Below are positions 1 to 7,887 of a stretch of 62,881 nt of DNA, piece by piece. The first letter of the stretch is position 1; the number at the start of each line of letters is the position of its first letter. A program made the translations under genes and the position numbers. The notes beneath the pieces are model-generated. The model was given only the letters and a program-made list of their open reading frames with translations. It did no database searches and was not told where the DNA came from. Source of the stretch: an uncultured Clostridia bacterium (lineage in GTDB: Bacteria > Bacillota > Clostridia > Christensenellales > Borkfalkiaceae); the NCBI GenBank assembly GCA_934254725.1, contig CAKQLR010000006.1, positions 1 through 62,881 on the forward strand, given 5' to 3'.

Positions 1-3000
1 GAGGGCGTATGGACGTACGGCGCAGAAACGTTTGACAAACTTGCAACCGAAATACTCAGTATCGAGTTCACCGATTTGGTTGCTGTAGTTGCAAAAGAAA
101 AGGCGTTCACCGAAGTATTCGATTACAAGAACATAACGGTAGGCATGGCAGAAGGCGCACTTCTCGACGCAACCGGAATAGTAAAGGAACACACAGGCAA
201 AGAGCTTAAGGCTGTTAACGCGTTGATCGTAGCGGCGGCAGACATCTTCAATAGAGAAACGCTCGTACAGAACGTTAAACTCGACGCAACGGTAGGTACA
301 GCGATAACTGCACTTGCTAACGCGGCTGAAGCTATGGGAGCACCTACGGACATCGTGGACGCAAGCGAAGAGTTTGTTCTCTCTGTATTGAACGACGAAG
401 CTAACATAGTTAAATTCGCCGAATACATCGACAAAGAAGCTAAGCTCAACGATATTTACGACGCAGGTGAAAACCTCGTTGAAAAGATTATAAAGAAACG
501 CATTCAGGACGGTAGTGCGGTTGACGTAGTATTGACGTTTGTAAAGGCTAAACTTGCAAACGCAACGATAGGCAACTGCAAGACGGAAGTTCCCGAACAG
601 GTTAAAGCGACGACCACATACGAAGTAATAGAACTCGCACGCGACGCTGCGGACACCTTCGAAAAGATCCCCGCAGGCGTAACCGAACAGGGCGAATTGT
701 TACTCAAAGAAATAGTTGCGGACAAAGCGCTCAACGCGGTTGAACTCAACGGCGAAGGCAAGTTCGTAAATATGTACGACTACGTAATTGAAGCCGTAAC
801 GCTTATAACCGGCAAGACGATTGCCTTCAATACTTTACCCGACGTAATAATAACCTTCGCAAAGGATACGTTCAGGAATGTGACGATAGGCAACTGCAAG
901 ACGGAAGTCAAGAATGCGGTTAAGACTATAAGAATTCACGCCCTTGCCGAATTCGCTTACGACTTAGTTGACGTTACCATAAACAACTATGAAGTAAACA
1001 GAATGGCAGCAGCGGCGGCAGACGCGGTTAAATACTTCACTGCGGAAGACGCAACCATAACCGACTTCAGAACACAGAACGTATCGCTTGGCGCAATTAA
1101 CGACAAGCTTGCAGACATTCTGTTCGACTCCGACATGGAAACCCTCCTCGAGGGCGAATTGTCCGATAAGATTAAGGCATACGCAATCTACTACATCGAC
1201 GCTAACGCAGGCGCGGTTCTCTACATGATTTCGAGAGAGAAAGTAACCTCGTTGCTCGGTGACACTACACTCGGTATAGCTCCCTCGATAGCAGATAAGA
1301 CTCCCGCAATCTCCGAGCAGATCAAAGAAGTCAAGCTTAATGACATTCTCCGCGTAAGCGTAGATAAGTTCACGGGCAAGACGGATAAGAACGGCAACCT
1401 CGGCGCGGTAGAGTTCCTCAATATGTACTTCAAGGGCGCAACGATAGGCGATGCGGTAGAAGTATTCTTACCCGAAAACGTTGCGGCAAACAAACTTGTA
1501 AGGGCATTCCTGAATGCTAAGATTTTGAGCGTTTACGAAGTAGTCCGCAAGACTAAGACCGTACCCCAGTTCTTTAAAGAAACCATCGGCACGCTTGACA
1601 TTTGCGACGCAACCGGCATTTCGAAGATCGAGTACAAAGATGAAAGAGTTCGTCTGTTCGATTACATCGGCGGAATTGAACTTAACGACATCATCGCATG
1701 CGTACTGCCGAGATTCAAAGAAACCGAAGAATACCCGCTTATGACCGTCGGTGAAATAGTCGTTAAATACTTCACTGTTGACGGCGGATACATCGATCCT
1801 TCTATGGGCGATGCAACTATAGGCGACGCATTAAGCGTAATCTTCACAAATAAAATAAATAAAAAGCCCATCGTAAAGGCGTTGTTCGGTATTACGATTA
1901 ACGACCTCTACCTCGTAATAAGAAAGGCTAAAGGCTATGACGAAGTTCTTACGGCGGCGCTCGGCTCCATTACCGCAGGCGAAGTACTCGGCTTCGAAAA
2001 GGGCGAGGACGGCAACTGGTACAAGGACGACAACGCTAAGTTCGTATACAACCCGAACCCGACAAAGCTCCTGATTACCGACTCGGCTAAGTACATTTTG
2101 TTCGGCTTACTGAATGACGTTCTCGATATTCAGGTAGGTAAGTTCTTCACCAAGGTAGGCACCGAAGACAAGGCTTACTACAAGGCTGTTACCGACGGCG
2201 AAGTAGCGTTCGGCGAAGTATTCGGCAGAACGTACGACGAAGCTACGAAGGAATGGCTCGACGGCGAAGGTAAGGCGAATATCCCGCTGTGGAATGCTTT
2301 GTACTCCCTCAACGTTAAGTCCTTCGAAAATGCTCAGAAGAACATTCTCGACGCTATCGGCGACGTAAAACTCGGCGAATTGCTGTTAGACGTCACTTAC
2401 GACGCGGCTATCAACAGCTGGATTTATAACCCGACCAAGGAAAAGGCATTTGCGGATAATACGCTCTTCGCTAAGATAGAGGGCAACATCTTCAAGATGA
2501 CCGTAAACGAACTCCTTGTTGACGGCGCGCTCAACGTAGACGCTGTTATGGATATAATCTTCGACGGTATTTACCTCGGCAACGCGATGAAGTACGCTAT
2601 CGAAGCGTTTGAGGCAGCACCTGTCGACGCAAGGGAAGACAAGACGTTTACCGAAGTAGTAAAAGCTTACGGCGAATTGCCTGTAGCTTCTTATCTGTTG
2701 GAAGAAGGCTTCTACTACGTTCAGGAAATGGATGAATACTACTTCCTCGTTGAAGAAGAAGGCGTATACCACAAGAAGACAATTTCCGTAACCGACGAAC
2801 GTAAGCTTGAATACGGTGAAATCACTCCCGAATCGTACACCAAGGATCACCTCGGTTACGTATGGAGAAAGGAAGGCAAACCTGTTTCCGTTCTCTACAA
2901 CCTCATTGCAAATACCGATCTCGGTACGCTTGTAAACGGCGGCACTATAACGCTTATCGAAGACCTCGACTGGCTCACGATTTCCGATGTAGGCTTAAGC

Positions 3001-4413
3001 AACAGCAACAAGGTTATCGACCTGATCTCCGATACTCCTCTTTGCAAGATAGCGAATAAGATCGACGAGATAGTTCTTGCAGATCTTATGGGCTACAATA
3101 TGAGCGAAGTACATAACCTTGACGGTTATGCGGACGTAACGGGCTTCGCAGGCGTCGTTATGACGAACGCTTCCGGCGAATACGTAAGAAAGATTGGCGA
3201 TACTTGGTACGAAGCAGACGCTACTCTCGCAACGAGAAAGGACGGCATCGCTAAAGCTGCGGACTATACGCTTAAACTTACTTCAGGAACACCTGCAACC
3301 GAAGTTGGCATGCTCAAAGCAATGTTCGGCTCGCTCACTATTAAAGACGTAACGAACGGCGGCGGCATCGACGACATAATGGACTCCGTAACGTACTTAA
3401 CGCTCAGCGAAGTACTCGGCGAAAACAACTCGTTGTTCAACGATAAGATCTTCGGTAAACTTAAGAACACCGTAATAAAAGACCTCGGCAATGATGTTAA
3501 CGCAATGGTACTCGGAGACCTTATGGATTACACCTTGACCGAAGTTACGGACGTCACCGGTTATACCGACGTCATAGCGGGCGTTGTTATGAAGAACGCT
3601 TCGGACGAATACGTAAGACTCAGCGGCGGTAAGTGGTATAAAGCTTCCGCTACGATAGCGGGAAGAAAGCTTGCCGCATCCGAAACCGTAAGCGCAGAAG
3701 ATTACACGTTCGTTTGGGATAAAGACGGCGCGACCGTAGGCGTTTCCGACGGCGTACTCGCTTCCCTCTCGATAGGCGAAGTATTAGGCGGTACAAGTGC
3801 AATTCTCGACAGAATGTTCTGGCTCAGTGCAAACGAATTGCTCGGAATTTCCGGTACTTCCAAGATATTCAGCCTTATAGGCGATAAACCGATAAAGGAC
3901 ATCGAAGACTCAATCAACGAGCTCTACGTCGGCGACCTTATGGGCTACACGAGGGGCGACGAAACGGCTCCCGGTTCAGGCGAATATAAGTGGTTCGAAG
4001 ATGCCGGAATGACAAAACCCGTTAAGGGCTTCGAGGATATCATAGCCAACGTGACGGTGGGCGGAATAAGCGGCCCCGACATCAGCGCAAAGATTCAGAA
4101 CGTAAAACTAAGAGATATTTTACCCGCAAACGCTTCGGGTTCCATACTTGACGATATACTCGATCAAGACACAGAAGGCGATTACGTGACGATTTCAAAC
4201 GCAACCACGAAGGTGCCCGACAGAATGAAGGTAATGTCCATCGAAACATTTATGAACAGAGGAATAATTACTATTTCCGACCAAGACGCGATAGACACGA
4301 TTTTCGAGACGCAAATCGCTGCGAACAAATACGAGTATCCGACCGGCAAGACAGACTGGAAGCAGTTGACTATGGATGAATTCATCAATGCGTTGCTCAC
4401 AATGTTATCCTGA
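1..4413 (+). CDS. Giant internally repeated protein, 5' end outside window
   Basis: An open frame runs from base 1 to the TGA at 4411-4413, so the gene enters from the left edge; at least 1470 codons are present. I do not recognise a named family. The protein is built from degenerate repeats carrying short cores such as TIGDAL, LGELL, VGDLMGY and LNDIL. At DNA level a 26-base stretch at 565-590 recurs exactly at 883-908 (106 codons later). A later module containing the LMGY/LMDY core recurs near 3081, 3519 and 3939 (about 140-146 codons). Tyr/Trp-rich inserts of the type EYVR...WY sit inside the later modules. The visible part has no membrane segment, and the C-terminus has no LPXTG or other sorting signal. 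Being large, acidic and repetitive suggests an extracytoplasmic or surface protein, but the N-terminus with any signal peptide is not visible. Function unknown. Confidence 0.85.
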   Translation, partial: EGVWTYGAETFDKLATEILSIEFTDLVAVVAKEKAFTEVFDYKNITVGMAEGALLDATGIVKEHTGKELKAVNALIVAAADIFNRETLVQNVKLDATVGTAITALANAAEAMGAPTDIVDASEEFVLSVLNDEANIVKFAEYIDKEAKLNDIYDAGENLVEKIIKKRIQDGSAVDVVLTFVKAKLANATIGNCKTEVPEQVKATTTYEVIELARDAADTFEKIPAGVTEQGELLLKEIVADKALNAVELNGEGKFVNMYDYVIEAVTLITGKTIAFNTLPDVIITFAKDTFRNVTIGNCKTEVKNAVKTIRIHALAEFAYDLVDVTINNYEVNRMAAAAADAVKYFTAEDATITDFRTQNVSLGAINDKLADILFDSDMETLLEGELSDKIKAYAIYYIDANAGAVLYMISREKVTSLLGDTTLGIAPSIADKTPAISEQIKEVKLNDILRVSVDKFTGKTDKNGNLGAVEFLNMYFKGATIGDAVEVFLPENVAANKLVRAFLNAKILSVYEVVRKTKTVPQFFKETIGTLDICDATGISKIEYKDERVRLFDYIGGIELNDIIACVLPRFKETEEYPLMTVGEIVVKYFTVDGGYIDPSMGDATIGDALSVIFTNKINKKPIVKALFGITINDLYLVIRKAKGYDEVLTAALGSITAGEVLGFEKGEDGNWYKDDNAKFVYNPNPTKLLITDSAKYILFGLLNDVLDIQVGKFFTKVGTEDKAYYKAVTDGEVAFGEVFGRTYDEATKEWLDGEGKANIPLWNALYSLNVKSFENAQKNILDAIGDVKLGELLLDVTYDAAINSWIYNPTKEKAFADNTLFAKIEGNIFKMTVNELLVDGALNVDAVMDIIFDGIYLGNAMKYAIEAFEAAPVDAREDKTFTEVVKAYGELPVASYLLEEGFYYVQEMDEYYFLVEEEGVYHKKTISVTDERKLEYGEITPESYTKDHLGYVWRKEGKPVSVLYNLIANTDLGTLVNGGTITLIEDLDWLTISDVGLSNSNKVIDLISDTPLCKIANKIDEIVLADLMGYNMSEVHNLDGYADVTGFAGVVMTNASGEYVRKIGDTWYEADATLATRKDGIAKAADYTLKLTSGTPATEVGMLKAMFGSLTIKDVTNGGGIDDIMDSVTYLTLSEVLGENNSLFNDKIFGKLKNTVIKDLGNDVNAMVLGDLMDYTLTEVTDVTGYTDVIAGVVMKNASDEYVRLSGGKWYKASATIAGRKLAASETVSAEDYTFVWDKDGATVGVSDGVLASLSIGEVLGGTSAILDRMFWLSANELLGISGTSKIFSLIGDKPIKDIEDSINELYVGDLMGYTRGDETAPGSGEYKWFEDAGMTKPVKGFEDIIANVTVGGISGPDISAKIQNVKLRDILPANASGSILDDILDQDTEGDYVTISNATTKVPDRMKVMSIETFMNRGIITISDQDAIDTIFETQIAANKYEYPTGKTDWKQLTMDEFINALLTMLS

Positions 4414-4421
4414 TAAAACGC

Positions 4422-4451
4422 TTGACAAAGGTTAGGTGAATGTGTTAAAAT
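4422..4451 (+). promoter_or_regulatory. Promoter of rpsF-ssb-rpsR
   Basis: TTGACA (4422-4427), 18-bp spacer, then TAAAAT (4446-4451) preceded by TGT, an extended -10. It starts 8 bp after the stop of the giant gene and leaves a leader of about 220 nt before rpsF. Confidence 0.75.
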
Positions 4452-4457
4452 AATTAG

Positions 4458-4678
4458 ACTTGCGGGGGAAGGGCAAACCTCCCTCCGCAGGGTAATTATA
4501 AACGCGTTTGCTTTTTGCAAATGCAATCCGCTTTATGCGGCGTAAGCGCTTTTAAAGGGAAACGCTTTCGTAAAAAGGAGGTTTCTCCGAAGGCTTGGCC
4601 AAAGGATATTTTCCGATGCGTTATGCCTACCTTGCTTGCCAACCAAGGCAAGCCGAATAAGTCCGGGAGGTAAAAAAA
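4458..4678 (+). promoter_or_regulatory. Structured rpsF leader, possible S6:S18 autoregulatory RNA
   Basis: This 220-nt leader contains several short hairpins. The clearest is a 7-bp stem GCTTGCC/GGCAAGC at 4634-4653, directly followed by CCG and then the Shine-Dalgarno GGGAGG before rpsF. S6:S18 complexes are known to bind rpsF leaders in many bacteria, and a CCG near a hairpin is part of that motif. I did not match the full consensus, so the assignment is tentative. Confidence 0.35.
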
Positions 4679-4960
4679 ATGAACAAGTACGAAATGCTTT
4701 ACATCATTTCCAACGAAATCGAAGACGAAGCGAAGGAAGCCGTTGTTGCTAAATTCGAAAAAATCGTTACCGATAACGGCGGAAGCGTTGAAAAGATCGA
4801 CAAATGGGGAACAAAGAAGTTCGCTTATCCGATCAACTACAAAGCAGAAGGTTACTATGTTTTGATGACGTATGAAGCTGCGCCCACTCTTAATAAAGAG
4901 CTTGAACGTATCGCTAACATCACCGATGAAGTCATCAGACAGATGATAACCAAACTGTAA
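4679..4960 (+). CDS. rpsF: 30S ribosomal protein S6
   Basis: 93 residues, the usual bacterial length. The N-terminus MNKYEMLYII and the internal WGTKKFAYPI are typical of S6, which pairs with S18 on the platform of the small subunit. The start is fixed by GGGAGG eight bases upstream of ATG. It is first in the conserved rpsF-ssb-rpsR operon, with ssb 10 bp downstream, and is probably controlled by the long leader upstream. The C-terminus is short, without the acidic tail some S6 proteins carry. Confidence 0.96.
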   Translation: MNKYEMLYIISNEIEDEAKEAVVAKFEKIVTDNGGSVEKIDKWGTKKFAYPINYKAEGYYVLMTYEAAPTLNKELERIANITDEVIRQMITKL

Positions 4961-4970
4961 GGAGAAGGTT

Positions 4971-5390
4971 ATGAACAAGGTTTATTTGATAGGAAATCTT
5001 ACAAGAGATCCCGAATCCACCGAAACTTCAAGCGGAGTTCACGTTTGCAGATTTGCAGTAGCCGTTAACCGTAATTATACAGGCGCGGACGGCAACAGGG
5101 AAACCGACTTCTTCAACATAACCGTGTGGAGACAGTTGGCGGATACCTGCGGCAAATACCTCAAAAAAGGCAATAAAGTTGCCGTTGTCGGTCAGTTGCA
5201 AAACCGCTCCTATGAAGATAAGGATGGAGTAAAACGCACTGTTACGGACATCGTAGCAAGTGAAATAGAATTCCTTACGCCTAAGAACGCGGCTGATTCT
5301 TTTGATGACGACGAAGCTGTCGTTTCCCGTCCTCAGAGAAGAGAAAAACCCGTTCTGGAAGAAGTTGACGATGATCAACTCCCCTTCTGA
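4971..5390 (+). CDS. ssb: Single-stranded DNA-binding protein
   Basis: 139 residues. The N-terminal OB fold (about residues 1-105) opens with MNKVYLIGNLTRDPE and contains the RETDFFNI and WRQLADTCGKYLKKG segments typical of bacterial SSB. A short acidic linker leads to the terminal DDDQLPF-type tip, the peptide that recruits repair and replication partners. It coats single-stranded DNA during replication, recombination and repair. The spacing to rpsF is 10 bp with an AAGGAGAAGG Shine-Dalgarno, so it is co-transcribed with the two ribosomal protein genes. Confidence 0.96.
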   Translation: MNKVYLIGNLTRDPESTETSSGVHVCRFAVAVNRNYTGADGNRETDFFNITVWRQLADTCGKYLKKGNKVAVVGQLQNRSYEDKDGVKRTVTDIVASEIEFLTPKNAADSFDDDEAVVSRPQRREKPVLEEVDDDQLPF

Positions 5391-5441
5391 TTTTTAGCGT
5401 GAGTTCTATCGAAATCCAAATTTCATTAAGAGGTTATTAAA

Positions 5442-5708
5442 AGGGAAGAAAAAACTACGGCTCAGGCAGCCGCTCCGGTTAAAAAACCGATAAAAAGAGT
5501 TCAGAGAAGAAAGGTTTGCGCTTTCTGCGTTGAAAAAGCTACTTCTATTGACTACAAAGACGTAAACAAACTTAAAAAATACGTTACCGAAAAAGGTAAA
5601 ATGCTCCCCAGAAGAATGACGGGCGTTTGCTCCGAACATCAAAGGGATCTTGCCGAAGCTATTAAAAAGGCAAGAGTTATGGCTCTCTTACCCTTCAAAG
5701 GTGAATAA
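5442..5708 (+). CDS. rpsR: 30S ribosomal protein S18, no canonical start codon
   Basis: The frame ending at TAA 5706-5708 encodes an unmistakable S18 (KRVQRRKVCAFC, then DYKDVNKLKKYV, PRRMTGVCSEHQR). It is the zinc-ribbon form, with CxxC plus C..H ligands. No ATG, GTG or TTG lies between the in-frame stop at 5427-5429 and the conserved domain. A good Shine-Dalgarno, AAGAGG (5428-5433), sits 8 bases before AGG at 5442; one base change (5443 T to G) would turn a normal ATG into this AGG. The alternative ATT at 5436 is only 2 bases from the Shine-Dalgarno. Because S18 is a core protein, either a sequencing/assembly error or an unusual start is likely. The stated start is inferred; 88 codons from AGG. 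Confidence 0.85.
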   Translation, partial: REEKTTAQAAAPVKKPIKRVQRRKVCAFCVEKATSIDYKDVNKLKKYVTEKGKMLPRRMTGVCSEHQRDLAEAIKKARVMALLPFKGE

Positions 5709-5715
5709 GAAAACT

Positions 5716-5748
5716 AAGCCGAAGTGCATTTCTTTGCCCTTCGGTTTT
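5716..5748 (+). terminator. Terminator after rpsR
   Basis: The stem CCGAAG (5719-5724) / CTTCGG (5739-5744), extended by A-T and G-T pairs, is followed by TTTTT. It ends the rpsF-ssb-rpsR operon. Confidence 0.8.
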
Positions 5749-5766
5749 TCTTTAGCTTCGGGCGTA

Positions 5767-5850
5767 GAAATTCTGCCGTAAGTTGCTGAAATTTTACAAT
5801 AGCTTGCGGAAATTCTGCAGGTAGTTGCGGAAATTTCGCCCGTAAACCGC
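5767..5850. repeat. Four tandem 21-bp repeats
   Basis: GAAATT recurs at 5767, 5788, 5809 and 5830, exactly 21 bp apart. The intervening bases are diverged but keep a TGC..GTAGTTGCG-like core. Read in the frame starting at 5767, the first three units resemble a decayed 7-residue repeat (AEIL-type) interrupted by stops. The array sits directly upstream of the chromate transporter promoter. Confidence 0.75.
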
Positions 5851-5880
5851 TTGAATAATTGCTTAACGGATAATTACAAT
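5851..5880 (+). promoter_or_regulatory. Promoter of chromate transporter, leaderless type
   Basis: TTGAAT (5851-5856), 18-bp spacer, TACAAT (5875-5880). The hexamer ends 6 bases before ATG 5887, so the expected transcription start is the A of the start codon. No Shine-Dalgarno is present in that gap. Confidence 0.6.
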
Positions 5881-5886
5881 AATATT

Positions 5887-6558
5887 ATGAACAACAAATT
5901 CAAAAACTGTCTTAAGCTTTTCTGGACGTTTTTAAAGATAGGCGCAGTCACTTTCGGCGGGGGACTTGCAATGATTTCTGTCATCTCCCGCGAGGTATGC
6001 GACAAAAACAACTGGATATCCGAAAAAGAAATGGGGGATATCGTCATCGTTGCCGAGTCCACACCCGGCGCAATCGCCGTAAACACAGCCACTTACGTCG
6101 GCTACAAAACGGCGGGCTTCTGGGGCTCGCTTATGGCTACGCTCGGCGTAATGATAGTGCCGTTGTTTTTGATTTCCGCCATATATTTATTCTTTGACGC
6201 GTTCAAGGACAACAAATGGATGAACGCCGCGTTTAAAGGCATAAGAGCGCTTGTAATAGTGCTTTTGATAGAAGCATCAGCCAAACTTATCCGCCCGATG
6301 GAAAAGAACGCTTACAGCATAACCTGCGCCGTTATCGTTGCGGGCATTACGCTGTTTACCGATTTCGATTCTATTTACCTTATTATCGCAGGCGGAGTAA
6401 TAGGTATTGCGTGGTTCCTTATAAAGGCTTTCAGAGCCAAGAAAAAGAAAAAAGAGGCAGTGAGCGAAACCTCTGCCGCGGGCGGCTCTACAAGCGAAAA
6501 CCCGCCTGAATCGCACAAAAACGACGAAATTTCAAAAAAAGAGGAGGGTGAGTTATGA
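5887..6558 (+). CDS. Chromate transporter-family membrane protein, first half
   Basis: 223 residues. The N-terminal half carries the CHR signature: FWTFLKIGAVTFGGGLAM, then VAESTPGAIAVNTATYVGYK. About five to six membrane segments follow, with a Lys-rich cytoplasmic tail. The family exports chromate or related oxyanions by ion coupling, and short CHR proteins work as pairs, as here. I start at ATG 5887 rather than the TTG 36 bases upstream because the promoter -10 lies between them. The stop overlaps the start of the partner gene (ATGA), implying translational coupling. The natural substrate in an anaerobe is unclear. Confidence 0.88.
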   Translation: MNNKFKNCLKLFWTFLKIGAVTFGGGLAMISVISREVCDKNNWISEKEMGDIVIVAESTPGAIAVNTATYVGYKTAGFWGSLMATLGVMIVPLFLISAIYLFFDAFKDNKWMNAAFKGIRALVIVLLIEASAKLIRPMEKNAYSITCAVIVAGITLFTDFDSIYLIIAGGVIGIAWFLIKAFRAKKKKKEAVSETSAAGGSTSENPPESHKNDEISKKEEGEL

Positions 6559-7178
6559 TATATCTTCTTCTCTTCTGGGAGTTTTTCAAGATAGGCTTGT
6601 TCACCATAGGCGGCGGGTATTCGATGATACCGATGATAAAAACCACGGTTATCGACGGGTACGGCTGGCTTACCGAAGCCGAGCTGCTCGACTTTATAGG
6701 CGTTGCGGAATCTACCCCCGGACCTATCGCGCTTAACCTTGCCACGTTCATCGGCAATGCGCAAGGCAGTTTGAACGGGAATATCTTCGGCGGATTTTTA
6801 GGTGCGGTGTGCGCAACCGTCGGCGTTGTTTTGCCGTCGTTCATAATCATTCTTTTGATTGCCATTGTCTTTGAAAAGATCATAAACACGCCCGCAGTAC
6901 AAGGCTTTTTCTACGGAGTAAGACCCGTGGTCGTGGGGCTTGTGGTCGCAAGCGCAATTTCGCTGGGGCTAACCGTCATATTGCCGCTTTTAAATTTGAC
7001 ATATTTTAAAGATTTAAATTTCGGCGAGTTCGATTATATAAGCCTTATTTTAATAGTCGCGCTATTTATTTTAAGTAAAATAAAGTTCGGAAAGAAGAAA
7101 AAGACGCTTCACCCGATATTGCTGGTGCTTATTGCCGCCTCGGTCGGGATAGTCTTATTCGGCGTTCTCGGGCTTTAA
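6555..7178 (+). CDS. Chromate transporter-family membrane protein, second half
   Basis: 207 residues and a paralogue of the upstream gene. It repeats the CHR motifs (LLFWEFFKIGLFTIGGG near the N-terminus, then VAESTPGPIALNLATFIG), followed by four or five hydrophobic segments. It overlaps the first gene by 4 bp and probably forms a heteromeric pump with it, the two halves having opposite membrane orientation as described for short-chain CHR pairs. No terminator follows directly; the next element is the preQ1 riboswitch. Confidence 0.88.
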   Translation: MIYLLLFWEFFKIGLFTIGGGYSMIPMIKTTVIDGYGWLTEAELLDFIGVAESTPGPIALNLATFIGNAQGSLNGNIFGGFLGAVCATVGVVLPSFIIILLIAIVFEKIINTPAVQGFFYGVRPVVVGLVVASAISLGLTVILPLLNLTYFKDLNFGEFDYISLILIVALFILSKIKFGKKKKTLHPILLVLIAASVGIVLFGVLGL

Positions 7179-7188
7179 ATATAAAAAA

Positions 7189-7228
7189 GGAAGGTTTTCG
7201 GTCAACACTTCCTAAACAAAAAACCGAA
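7189..7228 (+). promoter_or_regulatory. preQ1-I riboswitch upstream of queT
   Basis: Stem P1 is GGAAG (7189-7193) / CTTCC (7208-7212). The loop holds TTCGGT (7197-7202), which pairs with ACCGAA (7223-7228) across an A-rich linker (7213-7223), giving the H-type pseudoknot of the preQ1-I class. The GGTT and CAACA loop bases match the class. It lies directly upstream of a queuosine-precursor transporter, which independently supports the call. Confidence 0.85.
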
Positions 7229-7251
7229 CGCAATAAAATTTAAGCGTTTTT
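7227..7251 (+). terminator. Candidate terminator of the preQ1 riboswitch
   Basis: AACGC (7227-7231) / GCGTT (7244-7248) followed by a short T-run. The left arm shares bases 7227-7228 with the pseudoknot strand, so ligand folding and this hairpin could interact. The stem is short; translational control is also possible. Confidence 0.4.
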
Positions 7252-7280
7252 GGTATAGACCGGAAAGGAAAATACGAAAA

Positions 7281-7799
7281 ATGACAAAATTTTCAACCAA
7301 GGCATTATGCCGGGCGGGAATTATAGCCGCCTTGTACTTCGCGCTGACCGCGAGCTTCGGCTCCCTCGCGTACGGACCTTTGCAGATAAGACCGTCCGAG
7401 GCGCTCACCCTTTTACCGCTGTTTTTCCCGGAAGCAATCCCGGGGCTGTTCGTCGGTTGTATACTTTCAAATCTGTTTTCCGGGTACGGAATTTTAGATA
7501 TAGTTGTCGGCAGCCTGATAACTTTGGTCGCCGCGGCGGGCACTTGTTTTGTAGGCAAAATTATTAAAAACAATATCGTCAAAGTTGCCGTCGGCGGGTT
7601 GTTCCCCGTTGTCCTGAACGCACTGGGCATATCTCTTGTAATCCTTTTGACGGGCGGGCTTGACGGCGGTTTCGTCGCTTACCTTATTTGCGTTGCAGAA
7701 TTTTTACTTACGCAAACCGTTTGGGTTTACGGAACCGGGTCGCTTCTTTACGTAGCTATAAAAAAGCAGCGCGACCGCGGAATGAAATTTCTTTTATAA
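7281..7799 (+). CDS. queT: Queuosine-precursor transporter QueT
   Basis: 172 residues, highly hydrophobic, with about five membrane segments. The segment YGPLQIRPSEALTLLPLF is characteristic of the QueT family, small substrate-binding (S) components that work with a shared ECF ATPase/T module to import queuine or preQ1 precursors. No ECF ATPase lies nearby, which fits a shared energising module. The upstream preQ1-I pseudoknot points to the same pathway. GGAAAGGA lies about 11 bases before the ATG. Confidence 0.9.
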   Translation: MTKFSTKALCRAGIIAALYFALTASFGSLAYGPLQIRPSEALTLLPLFFPEAIPGLFVGCILSNLFSGYGILDIVVGSLITLVAAAGTCFVGKIIKNNIVKVAVGGLFPVVLNALGISLVILLTGGLDGGFVAYLICVAEFLLTQTVWVYGTGSLLYVAIKKQRDRGMKFLL

Positions 7800-7850
7800 A
7801 AATACAGCGATAACGCGCTATATAGGAAGCTTCTTAATTTTATTTAACAC

Positions 7851-7878
7851 AAAAGCCCGAAAAAAATTCGGGCTTTTT
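7851..7878. terminator. Bidirectional terminator between queT and the Myb-like gene
   Basis: AAAAGCCCGAA (7851-7861) / TTCGGGCTTTT (7867-7877) with A-tract and T-tract flanks, so it works for both converging genes. Confidence 0.88.
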
Positions 7879-7887
7879 CTATGATCT

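Noticed and set aside
2386..2850. 154-codon minus-strand frame inside the giant gene
   Set aside because: Antisense to a clearly coding repeat protein; no ribosome site; composition mirrors the sense codons.
5767..5850. Possible CRISPR array
   Set aside because: Units are contiguous, only 21 bp, diverged, with no spacers and no cas genes.
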